Assembly: GCA_030267565.1 (NCBI GenBank)
Contig: BRXU01000002.1
Coordinates: 5,641,501-5,705,500 of the forward strand
Source: Pleodorina starrii
Taxonomy: Eukaryota; Chlorophyta; Chlorophyceae; Chlamydomonadales; Volvocaceae
Direction of reading: 5' to 3'
Length of the DNA: 64,000 nucleotides
Of this stretch, positions 53,936 through 64,000 are shown one piece after another. The notes under the pieces are model-generated. The model had not been told where the DNA came from, ran no database searches, and saw only the letters and a program-made list of their open reading frames with translations. A program made the translations under genes and the position numbers. Position 1 is the first letter of the stretch. Each line of letters opens with the position of its first letter.

Positions 53936-56900
53936 TAGCATCGTGTGTAGCGATGTACCACCCGTGTGCGTGCGTGCATGTCGAACCAGGAGTCCCAACA
54001 GGCGGTGTGGACCGCTGCCCGCCCCCGGCCCCTCGTTGCCATCCTCGCCACTGAAGACAGTCCCCCTTCCCCCTTCCCCTCACCCAAACCCTCACACGCA
54101 TAGGCCCCCACCTGAATCCCTCCCTTCCCTCCCTACCATCCCTCCCTCCCTCCCTCCTCCCTACCAATCCCCCTTGCCACCCCCCCCCCTCCCCCCCCAG
54201 GTAACTTTATGTTGCTGTCCACGGACGACCGCGCCCCGGTGAAGGCCATCGACTTTGGACTGGCTGCCCCCTTCGATCCGCAGCAGCTGCCCCGCACCGA
54301 CCTGGGGCTGGAGGGGGTGAGCGAAGGAGAGGGGCGGGGAGAGGCGGAGCGACGGAGGGGCGGGGACAGGCGGAGGCGCGGAGAGGGGGGGGGGGTGTCG
54401 CCCGATGCGTCATGCCACGCCCTGGGGTGGAGGGGAGGGGGTCGCAGGGTCAGTGGATGGGCCGCGGCACTGCCGTGTGGGGGTCTGGACTGGGGTCCAG
54501 TCCAGTCCAGCCCATCACCCCGGTACTTGCCGCGATGTCCTCCCCCCCCCCCTTCCCCGGGGGAATACACACACACACACCAACACATACCTGAGCTGCA
54601 GTTGGGGCGGCTGTTCGGTCTGTTGCCGGCAATGGAAACGGCAAGGGCAATGTCAGTGGAGATGGAAATGGAAGCTGCAGCTGCCTACGGTAGTCGCCTC
54701 GTTAGCAACCCGGGAGGGAGGGAGGGAGGGAGGGAGGGAGGGAGGGAGGGAGGGAGGGAGGGAGGGAGGGAGGGAGGGAGGGAGGGAGGGAGGGAGGGAG
54801 GGAGGGAGGGAGGGAGGGAGGGAGGGAGGGAGGGAGGGAGGGAGGGAAGGAAGGAAGGGCTGCCGCTCAGCAGCCCCACCCTTCAGTATTCAGTCACAGC
54901 GCGTATCACCCCCATCACCTCCATCACCCCATCCCACCCCATCCCATCCCACCTCGCCTGGAAGCGGTGACCATCGCCCCCTGGAAGAGCTGACCAGACC
55001 TGTTGGCGGCCCACCGACTCACCGACCCACCCACCGAGCCGCCCCACAAACCTTCGGCGGGTCCCCCGACTGTGCAGCTCCCCCCGATCTCCCTCCCCGC
55101 CTCCCGCCCCCACTTGGTTTGAACCGGGACCAGCTTCGCAACGCACATGTACACCATCCCACCCACTTATTGGTGGGGGCCCAGTGCACTTGTTGCACTC
55201 GTGCCTCCAGCTTCAATCAGGGAGCCCTCGCCAGCCCTTTCAAACCCCCACCCCCCTTTGCCCTGCACCCTGACCCGCTGCCCCGCCCTGCCTGACCTGC
55301 CCTCCCCCCCCGCTCATGCGCTCCTGCCCGTCCCGGGCGGCTCCCCACCTCCGCTCACCTCTGATCCGCTTCGTTCCGCTTTGCCTCCGCTCCGCTCCTC
55401 CCCTCCTCCCGGCGACGTCCGGACCCCCGTCACCTCACCGCCAAACCACAGACTCCCTGGTACATGGCCCCCGGTGAGTGAGCGAGGGAGTGAGTGATCG
55501 AAGGAGTGGCTGTGTGTTGAGCGAGGAAGAGAGGGAGGGGGTACCGTATTCGGGCCTTTGGGGTGTTCGGTGTGAGAACTGCGGTCGGGGAGACACCTCC
55601 GTCACGCCCCCCCATATCCCGCCTGAACTGACTGGCTGGCTGACTGACTGCCCCTGCTCAGTGGCAACGAGTCCAGGCTGGGGGGCTTGACGCATCGAGG
55701 CCAAGCCCCCGATTACTTGCTAGGTGCCGCGCCTTCTTGCAGCAACCGTAGCTGCCAAATCGCGAGCGCACCCACGCCCCCGCGCCCACCTGCCCGCTTG
55801 GCCCCTCCCCCCCTACATGGATAACCCCCTCCCCCCCCTGACCCCAGGGATCCAGTCGACCTTCAGACTACAACGTCCGCAGGGCTTTTTGTTTCGTTCT
55901 TGCAAATTCACTCTTCAAACCCCCTCTGACCCCCTTCCCCCCCCTCCCCTCCCCTCCCCTCCCCCCCCAGAGACCCTCCGCGGCGAGTGGTCCCCCGGTA
56001 GCGACATGTGGGCTGCCGGGGTGATGGCCTACCAGCTGTTGAGCGGCCGCTTCCCCTTTGACGACAAGAAGAACTCGTTCGCGCCCGCCATCACCGCCAT
56101 CTGGTGGGGGGGGGCTGGGGGGATGGAGGGGGGAGGGGAGGGGGGATGGTGGGGGCTGGGGTTGAGTGCAAGCCAGTTGAAAGCGCAGCGCGATGGGCCG
56201 GGCGCCGCTATCTCAGTGACCCTTGCCGGACCAATGGCGAGCCTGTTCGGTGCATACAGAGTGTGTGTGCCTCCCTCCACACACACACTTACACGCACAC
56301 ACACGCACACACTCGTATGCACCGGAGGGGGGGGTTCGATGTAATCAATGCGATGTGCCGTGCCCGATTACTTTGTGCTGCCCTCCTTCGTGTAGTCACC
56401 GCCTTACTTGCCACCGTAGCCACATCCAGCCACCCGCCTGCCCAACACACCTCACCTCAACCTCACACTCGCCCACTCGCCCACCCACCCCCCCCCCTGC
56501 CCCTGCTCCCTGCTCCTTGCTCCCCTCAGGCGCTCCGTTCTGAACGACCCCCTCGACTTCCGTCACCCCGCCTGGTCGGGGGTGAGCGCGGAGGCTCAGG
56601 ACTTTGTGCGGCTGCTGCTCAATCGGGATGCGGCGGCCAGGACCTCCGCGCGAGAGGCGCTGAGGCACCCCTGGCTGAGGGGCGACTCGGCGGAGCGATC
56701 CGTGGGTGGGTACGGGGGGGGCGGGGGGCTGGGGCGGGAGGGGCTAGGAGGGGCAGGGGCAGGGGCGGGGGGGGACTTGGGGGGGGGGGAAGGGGCAGGG
56801 GCTTGGAGGGTTTCGGAGGATCAGGCGGACGGGTCGGTCCGTGCTGTGGGGGGTTGGGTTTCGTCAGTGCAGTGCAGTCCGTTTCAACCCAGGCCGGTAC

Positions 56901-59900
56901 AGTACAGTCCGGGATTAGGATCCGAGGAGGGGTGAGGATTCGGCGGATTCGGGTGAACGGAGTCCGCCGCCGCCCGGGCAGGCAGGCAGGCAGGCAGGTC
57001 GTGTGTGGGGCCGCCATGCTGCCCACGATACGACCTCGCAACCCGCCCCCTGATCCCCTGATCCCCGAGACCCCCGATCCCCGGTCCCGGCGCAACTCCT
57101 GCTCCAAATTGCTCTAACACCAACACAACACAACACCAACACCAACACGCGCCTTTCCAATCTCACTTCGAACTCACCTCGGGCCCTCACTCCGGGGTAT
57201 CGGATCACTCCCACCCCGCCCTCCGTCCACACCTTCCCTCCCCCTCCCTCCCCTCCGCACCCGCCGCCTCTTTGGCCGCTCCCCCGTCGCCGCCGTCCCA
57301 CCGCTACGGTCCCATCCTCGTTTTATAAAGGAGCTCATCACTCCCTGATCCCCCTCCCTCCCCCTCCCCCCTCCGTTCGCTAACGCCGTCTCCTCCTCCT
57401 TCTCCGCTGCGAAATTTTCCTTATACCCCTCCCCCCTCTCCCCCTTCCCCCCATCCCCGCCCCCCCTCAGGCAAGAAGCTCCGTCGCAGTGTGGTGGCCC
57501 GCATCCAGCGCTTCGCCTCGGGGGGCCTCCTGAAGCGCTCCGTGCTGCAATCCATCGCCGCAGAGCTGCTGGCTCACCCACACATGATCCTCCAACAACA
57601 ACAAGAACAACAACAACAACCATCATCCGGCGGAGACATCGACACCGCAGACGCAGCTGACGCCGCCGACGAGGCCGGTGACGACGATACTGCGGGCGCA
57701 GATGCGGCCGGCAGGGACAGCGGACTGAAGCCGGCGGCAGCGGCGGCGGGAATGGCGGCGGGAGCGGCGGCGGGTGCAGTGGCTGCTGTCGCCCCCGAGG
57801 CGAGCTGCCTGGCGGGGCTGTTGTCTCAGTTGCGGTTGGATGGGGCGGATTCGGAGCTGGACGAGCAGCAGCTGGGGGAGGCCCTCAGCCGCTTGGGTGA
57901 GACTAATGGGGTGTGTGCGTGTGCGTGCGTGTGCGTGTCCGTAAGCGCGAAGGCGCGTAGATGTGTTTGGGTGCGGGTGGCTTGCGTAAATGTATATGTG
58001 GTTGTGCATGTATGTGTGTACGTGTGTTTGTGTGTTATGCGCGGGCGGGCATGCATGCGTGCTTGTGCGGGTGTGCTTGTGCGCGTGTAGGCGTGTGCGT
58101 TCTTCCTTGCTTGCTTGCTTCCTGGCTGGCACGTTTTGTCGTGTGTGGTGCAGTGGGTCTCGAAATGGTGGTAGTGTGGGGCAGGCAGGCAGGCAGCCGA
58201 ATCGATGCGGGAAGCGCAGCCGGAGTCTGAGTTGTGGGGTCTTGTACCGGCGGGGTGGGGAGTATGGAGGTGGGGAGGTGGGGAGGGGCTCGAGGGCGTG
58301 TGTACCGCCGGCCCTCCCTGACCCTGACCCTGACCCTGACTCTGAGTGGGAACGCAATCACGGGAGTAAAGTGGGAGCAGGAACCATGCACAGGCGCGTG
58401 GAGTCGTACAGTGCCGTACCTTCCCGCCCCATGTCTCGAAGCGCTGCACGTTGACGCGACGCGGCACGGCACGCCGGCCCCACCCGTCCACCTCCCCCTC
58501 CCCGTCCTCCCGCCGACAGCAACCTCAGCAAACAGGAGAGCGACGTGAAATCCCCTCCCGCCTCCTCCCGCCTCACTCCCGCCCTCAGTACAGCGCTCCA
58601 CTCACATCCTGCTTAGCGTGCCTCCCCCACCCCCTCCCCCTCCCCCTCCCCCTCCCCCTCCCCCTCCCCCTCCCCCTCCCCCTCCCCCTTCAGGCTTCCG
58701 TGTTGCCCCCAGCGAGGTGTCCCGACTGATGGAGGGACTGGACCCGGGTCGCTGCGGGTCGGTGGGTCGGGTGGCACTGGCTGCCGGACTGATGGACTGG
58801 CGCACCCTGCAGAGGAACCACACGGAGTTGTGGCTGCAGCTGGCGGAAAAGTGAGGAGGGGGGGGTGGGGGGGGGGCGGATGGGTGTGTGCAGCTGTGTA
58901 CGTGAGGGGGGAGGGGTCTAAGATGGCGGGGCAGGCAGGGTGGGAGGAGGCGCGGGTGGGAGAGGGTTCGGAAGGGTGTGTGGTTGGGGTGTCGCGGGTT
59001 TGGGAAGCGGTTCGGAGCTTCGGAGCGGGGTCTCAGAAACCCGTATGTACGGAAGGCCATCTTAGTGCCATCTTATTGCGGTGCGGTGTGCATCCGTAAG
59101 AAAACCCACCCAGCCCCGACCCAGCCCCGACCCAGCCCGTGCACTTGCACATCGGGACATCCACGCGTCCTGCTGACCTGCCCCGCCTGCACACCCCGCC
59201 CCGCCCCGCCCCGCCCCGCCCTCCCACAAACTCACTCTACACCCCCCCCACACCCACCGGGCCCCTGCCTCCCCCCGCACCTCGCCGGTCAGGGCGTTTC
59301 GTCAGCTGGACAGCGACTGCAGCGGTGTGCTGGAGGTGGATGAGCTGCTGGAGGCACTGAGGGCCCGACTGCCTCCCGAGGAGGTGCGGGCGGCACTGGA
59401 AGAGGCACTCAGGGGGGCGGCGGAGGCGGAGATGCAGCCGGCGGGGGCGGCGAACGGCGACGGCGGAGGCGGCATCGCGGCGGGGCTGGGGTCCGGTTTC
59501 GGAGCTGGCGTTGGCGGCGGCGGTGTGGGCTTGGCGGCGGGCCAGGGCATCGACTTTGAGGCGTTCGTGAAGCTTCTCAAGGTATGTACTGCACGCACGT
59601 GCTGTACGGCGTCGGGGAGCACCGGGTATTTGTACTACGGGGCACGCGCCTGCGTGCGTGCGTGTGTGTTTCGAACACTGCACGTTTTCCCGGGGCGGGC
59701 GAAAACGTGGCGGGGCTACGTCGGGGAGAGGGGGCGTGACGGTTGGCGCAAGGAGGAGGGTACCCCAGCGGGTGTGTGACATGCTTCCCGCCAACGGTCC
59801 CCGCGCGCTCCGAAACCGTGTTCGGTCCCTGGTTCTGGGCCCACCCCTCCTAACCCCCCGGGGTTCTCCTCCTCTTCGCAGGTGGGCTCGCACGACAGCC

Positions 59901-60766
59901 TGGACATGTACGACGACCGCATGAGTGTACGATCGGGCGGATCTCGCGGGGTCTCCCTGGACCGCTACAACGCCCTGCTGGCGGCCTCGTCCCTCCGCCG
60001 TACGAATGCCGTACTGGCCACGAGCTGCAGTACCAACGCCACCGACTGGAGCCGCCACGGCCCCGGCGGCAGCCGCCACGGCTGCGGTGGCAGCCGACAC
60101 GGCGGCGGCGGGGCCCTGATGGCCGACGCTTCCGTACACTCGTGCGTCAGCGACCAAAGCGACGTGTCTGCCGTGCAGGACAACGACCGGTCGCAGCACG
60201 GCGTGCTACCGCCGCAACCACTTAACAACCGTCAGTCCGCGGCGATCGCCTTCCGCTTTGACATTGACCGCACGGACAAGTACGGCACCGCCGGCGGCAA
60301 GGCCGCGACGGCGGCGGCGGCGGGCGCCGCCGCCACCGGCGGCAGCACCGCCGCATTCACAGCCAGCACAGAAACGGTCTGGCGCTTCGACGTCGGCGGT
60401 CCCAAGACGTCGGCGCTGCCGCCGCCGGCGGCGGCGACGCCAGCGTGGCGCTTCGACGTCGGCGGCGGCGGCGTTAGCGGTGGCGCAAAGCGCAGTTGGG
60501 ATCAAGCTGCGCCGACGGAGGAGCGCGGCCGGGCGGCGGCGGTGACGGCAGCGGCAGCGGCGGCTGTCGGAGGCGGCGGCGGTGGGGACCGCAGCGGCAG
60601 CGGCGGCGGCCACGCGGGCCGCCACGGCGGCGGCTACTTTGACCGGCGCATGCACGGCAGCAACCTGTACCGCAATGCGGCGCTCAAGGCGCTTCAGTCG
60701 GCGGCGAGTGGTGGCGGCGGTGTGGGGGCGCACCGGGGCGGCTGCCTGGACCCCGTGGCGGAGTGA
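52309..60766 (+). CDS. CDPK-like protein kinase with EF-hands and long C-terminal tail (977 aa, 11 exons)
   Basis: Exons: 52309-52790, 53302-53467, 53684-53765, 54201-54316, 55452-55473, 55971-56103, 56530-56705, 57471-57896, 58694-58850, 59293-59581, 59882-60766; phases close. Residues 1-105 are low complexity with no Gly-2 for myristoylation. Kinase domain ~113-383: GSGGNG loop (119-124), ACK Lys141, Glu165, HRDIKPGN with Asp240, DFG 261-263, TPWYMAPE, DMWAAGVMAYQLLSG. The junction (KKLRRSVVARIQRF) matches CDPK autoinhibitory segments. Of four EF-hand positions only the third has a canonical loop (DSDCSGVLEVDE, 593-604); the others lack calcium ligands. The KPEN motif reads KPGN. The 294-residue tail is Gly/Ala/His-rich with three related W/F-RFD motifs (AFRFDID, VWRFDVGG, AWRFDVGG). 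Expected to phosphorylate Ser/Thr; calcium control through a single loop is uncertain. Confidence 0.93.
53216..53255 (+). repeat. 40-bp intronic repeat, copy in kinase intron 1
   Basis: Matches 55881-55920 at 37 of 40 positions (shared core TGCAAATTCACTCTTCAAAC). Both copies lie 50-90 bp before the acceptor and are followed by CCCCCT-rich tracts. Confidence 0.85.
53843..53936. repeat. CAT trinucleotide microsatellite in kinase intron 3
   Basis: About 31 CAT units with one CGT interruption. It makes open frames of His, Ile/Met or Asp runs that are not genes. Confidence 0.95.
54712..54859. repeat. GGGA tetranucleotide microsatellite in kinase intron 4
   Basis: About 35 GGGA units, ending in a few AAGG units. 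The long purine tract lies in the largest intron (1135 bp), just upstream of the 22-nt exon 5 region. Confidence 0.95.
55881..55920 (+). repeat. 40-bp intronic repeat, copy in kinase intron 5
   Basis: Partner of 53216-53255 (37 of 40 identical), 50 bp before the exon 6 acceptor. Confidence 0.85.
57373..57411 (+). repeat. 39-bp intronic repeat, copy in kinase intron 7
   Basis: Identical to 37552-37590 in the PES-type gene. It lies about 60 bp before the exon 8 acceptor. Just upstream, ATAAAGGAGCTCATCACTCC resembles ATAAAGGAGCATATCCCTCC at about 27770 in the membrane-protein gene. Confidence 0.85.
58626..58692. repeat. CCCCCT hexanucleotide run forming the intron 8 polypyrimidine tract
   Basis: About ten CCCCCT units run directly into the TTCAG acceptor of kinase exon 9, so the repeat itself serves as the splice-site pyrimidine tract. 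Confidence 0.85.
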
Positions 60767-63700
60767 GGGAGGGGAGCGGCGGAGGGGTGGATGGAGAGGG
60801 GGATGGAACCGGGTGGGCGAGCGGCACATGGGAGGTGGGGAGGAGGTGGTGGCGGGTGCAGCGGCGGAGGGCGGGTGCGGCGCACGTTCTCACACGCAGC
60901 AGCTGCCGCCTGATGGAATCTTGGAATCGGCGAATCGTCCAGAGCTCCAACACCCATTTTCCCGTGAGGTTGAGGGTGAGGGTGGTGCACCGGGGTGCAT
61001 CCATCCATATCCATCCATCCATCCATCCATATCTACCCATCCACCCATATCCATCCCGGCGTGTGTCGCCCGCCCTTGCATCGGGGGCTGGGCCGGTGTG
61101 TGTTTTGTTCTGTTCTGTTTTGTTCTCCCATCGCGCAACCAACTCGCTCGCAACTTCCTCGCTGCTTGGTCGTCTGTCGGCCGCCGTCTGTGTCGGGCGC
61201 GACGGTCGCCTGAGAGGGCTTCCGAGGTTCCGAGAGAGGGAGGGGGGAGGCGGGTCGACCCGTCTCCCAGATCGCTGCTGTTGCTGTTGTTGTTGTTGGC
61301 GGGCGGGCGGGCGGACGGACGGGTGGACGGGCGGTGCCAGCCCTACGTTTATTCAAGCTGGCAGGGCAGGCGGTGTTTGGCGAGCTGGTGGGGCGAGCTG
61401 GTGGGGCGCGCTCCGTTTGGCGTGCCGGTGTTATTTTAGCCCTTTGGCAATTGGCCATTGGGCGCTTTCGCTGCCAAGAAAATTTCATGTGGTGTCTTTG
61501 GGAGTGCGCGCAGCGCTGCTCAGCACTGCAGTCGGCCAAACGGGCTTTCTCCTGACGATGATAAAGGAGGAGGAGGATGGATGATGCGATTCCTGAAACC
61601 CAAACTCAACGCGCAGAGGCCGCCTGGGGGGGGCGTTTCCATATTTTGCCGACTGCTTGCGAAGCCGGGGGTCGCCAGCTTTCGGTTTGAGAGTATATGC
61701 CGGTTTGTGCCCGCCCGTGAAGCGCCGGCGGGACGCGGCGAGCATATTTCGCAGGGGGCCGGCTTTCGCTGCGGGTTGGCATTTCTGTTTCCCTATTCAC
61801 TGTTTCCTTAGAAGGGGAGCAGCACCGTATTTCACTACTTTGCAATGTCGATTGAGAAGTGGCTAATTGCCAAGGAGGGGCATGAGAAGAGAAAGCAAGC
61901 TGCGTGCATTGTTGTGGGGTCGCGGTAGTCTTCCTGATTGCCCTGATGCACTTTTGCAAAACCCTCGAAAAAAACCCGAAAAAAGCACCGTGCTCTGTGT
62001 GGGTTTCTGCACTCCTGCACCATTTCCTATTGCGGGCGGGGGCGTAGAGATCCCGCTGCGCTGCGCTGCGCTGAAGGATGCAATTCGAGTTCCTATGGAC
62101 GTGCGGCGCGATCGCTGTCAGTTGTCGGTTGCGTTTGTTGCAACACATTGCGATGCGGAGCCGCGGTTTGGAAGGCTGTCTTTTACCTGCTAAAACAAAA
62201 ATCATGCCTGTCCGGGGCAGCCTGCTGCTTGCCGAGAGTAGTGGTTAGTTAGTTGAGAGTGGTTGGAGGTTGGCTGCCTAGTTGGTTGGTTGTTGGGGGG
62301 ACGGTGGGAGCAACGCAGAGAGGCGCGCAGCGCGCCAAGAGTCAGTGGAAGCGGTGGTGGTGGGGGCGGGGGCGATGGTGGCGATTCGGAGTCAGCGGGA
62401 CGAGGAGGCTGTGCGCCAGACCGAAGCCCCAACGGCCCCGACAACCGGTTTGGTGAGACGAGTGGTGAGATCACATTCCATTAGGTCGGTCGATGGGGCA
62501 TGTGGTCTGGGTTTTTACATGCTAGGTGTTCTAACGGCCAAGGTTCGGGTTGCGAAGTAGGGCGGAAGAGCGCTGAGTTTCGTGGGCAAAGGGCGCTGTG
62601 TAGAAACGCGGCTGTACACGAGAATATACTCGCAGTAACTATTGCAAAGCAAGGTTTGTTTCTGTACAACTTTTTCCGAGGAGTAAAGCGGCAAGCAAGG
62701 ATGTAGCTGTCCAAGGTTCATTATACGACGATCGTTGGCAGAAGTGACCCATGGGTCAGCAGTTGGTCGAATAGTTTGGAACTCGTATTATCATAATTAT
62801 CATAATATTAGTCTTCGCAGATGCGCGCGAGTTGCACAAAAGTCCTTCCAAAGCTAAAGCTTCACAACAACTTCGACCTGTAACCTGCTGTAACCAACAA
62901 AAAAAGAACCCCATCCTTATATCTAGAGGATACCTGTAGCTACCGTTAACATCATCACTGAATGCAGCTGCTTGTTGGCAGCTTCAGACCTCAGGCTCCC
63001 CACACGGAACCCCCGCCACACGGGGACTGGTGGTGCTGGGCTTCGGAGCGGCAGGAGCCGACAACGGCGAGTGCGGCCAGCTCCTCGCCGGGTGGACAGC
63101 TGGCCAGCGGGCGACAGGTAGGCACCGCCGAGCCACGTTTTTCGTTGTTCCATCTGCATCACTCCACAATCGAACACGTCCTTACTCCTGAGCACAATCT
63201 TGTCCAGCTGCCTGCACGTCTGGTTGGCCGAAACGAAACAAGCGGTCTCGTCAAGTAGGAGAGCGCGATTCTGCCCGAAAGGGCTCCAGCGGTTAAGACC
63301 GCGAGAGAGAGACCGCGCAGGTGGATACCGGTACCGGTATCCGCCCAGACCTCCGGGAGCACGTGCCCCAGTCGCCAGCGTCGCTGTTTCGAAGCGACGT
63401 CTCCGGTCTCCCAGGTTGCCGGTTGCCGGTTGCCGAGGAAGCCGGGCGGGGTATGTGGGCTGCCGTGCAAGGCATGATCCAAGCAAATCCCCCAGCGTCA
63501 CGCGCCGCGGCACCCTGTGACGTGATCCGCCGGCCGGTTGGCGCCGCGCGCGTCCCCCTATCCGCCCGCCACAGCTGTGTGCCCCCCCGCCTCACCCTCC
63601 CCTCCCAATCCGACGGGTCTGGACTCCTGAGGATTGCACTGCCCCCGGGGCTCAGGGTCGCCCACGTCCCTCCGCTCCGCTGCGACATCTTCCCCTCATC

Positions 63701-64000
63701 ATTACACCACCACCACCCCACACACACGCATACACTGGGTTGCTTCAACCCGCCGCCTGTCCGCGCCGCAACATGCGACCTATGCGACCTATGCGCACCT
63801 GCCCCTGCCCTGCCGGTCCCCTTCGGGTCAATTTAGCACCCGCAGCCGCGCCGCGCCTCGTCACACCAGCCGCCATCCGCGGACGGGCGAGACACCAGCA
63901 CATCACCCACCCGAGCGACGGCCGCGTGCGCAAAGCTCCCTGCCCGATCTCAATCTATCTTAGGGTTTAATCTCCCTCCCTCCCGTGCAAAGCCCCCTCC
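60767..64000. other. Intergenic to window end, no supported gene
   Basis: Contains CCAT-rich repeats near 61000-61055, a T/G-rich patch near 61080-61120, GCTGC words near 62050-62075, TGTAA twice at about 62881-62895, and a 20-bp palindrome at 63323-63342. Frames such as 62962-63258 plus and 62923-63513 minus show no motif. A gene reaching in from beyond 64000 cannot be excluded. Confidence 0.5.
63323..63342. repeat. Perfect 20-bp palindrome
   Basis: GGATACCGGTACCGGTATCC is its own reverse complement. No function is assigned. Confidence 0.8.

Noticed and set aside
53651..53998. Poly-His, poly-Met and poly-Asp ORFs
   Set aside because: Produced by the CAT microsatellite in kinase intron 3.
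54712..54859. CRISPR-like or coding interpretation of the GGGA array
   Set aside because: Simple tetranucleotide repeat with no spacers, inside an intron of a eukaryotic gene.

Overview
The window looks like nuclear DNA of a green alga, most likely a volvocine relative of Chlamydomonas, Volvox or Gonium. The exons are GC-rich and alanine/glycine/glutamine-rich. They are split by many short introns with C/T-rich 3' ends. A TGTAA polyadenylation signal follows one stop codon, a short TTTTAGGG-type telomere-like run is present, and the gene families are plant-like (AP2, PES-type acyltransferase, CDPK). No bacterial or organellar features were seen. All gene models were spliced by eye from GT/AG sites, reading phase and protein similarity.

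Layout. Positions 1-9300 hold two minus-strand paralogous AP2-type transcription factor genes. The left one is cut by the window edge and carries a 42-residue tandem repeat. They are separated by AT-richer DNA with a candidate DNA transposon (3141-3871) and a possible small exon at 4072. Positions 9300-15600 are a mobile-element graveyard: an inverted duplication with divergent ORF remnants, a decayed Ty3/gypsy element on the minus strand (protease, then RT/RNase H), and a complete 251-bp miniature LTR element nested inside it. A tRNA-Asp(GTC) gene sits at 15544-15615. Positions 15616-20125 show only a lone LTR copy and a fragment of another.

Four larger multi-exon genes and one two-exon gene follow. 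A minus-strand gene encodes a 752-aa low-complexity protein (20126-22684). A 7-exon plus-strand gene encodes a ~1547-aa polytopic membrane protein with a long soluble middle and ankyrin-like repeats (25803-32992). A 12-exon plus-strand gene encodes an 840-aa PES-type alpha/beta-hydrolase plus acyltransferase (35148-43295). A two-exon gene encodes a Pro/Ala-rich protein (48432-49899). An 11-exon plus-strand gene encodes a 977-aa CDPK-like kinase (52309-60766). Between 45190 and 47930 lies a second gypsy relic whose domains alternate in strand and include a large palindrome of RT sequence.

The genes do not form an operon or an obvious pathway. The AP2 pair is a local duplication. The PES-type protein suggests plastid lipid metabolism and the kinase suggests calcium signalling. 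The most unusual content is structural: the nested miniature LTR element with a tRNA-like interior, the scrambled retroelement, short repeats shared between introns of different genes, and a perfect 35-copy 12-bp array inside one intron.
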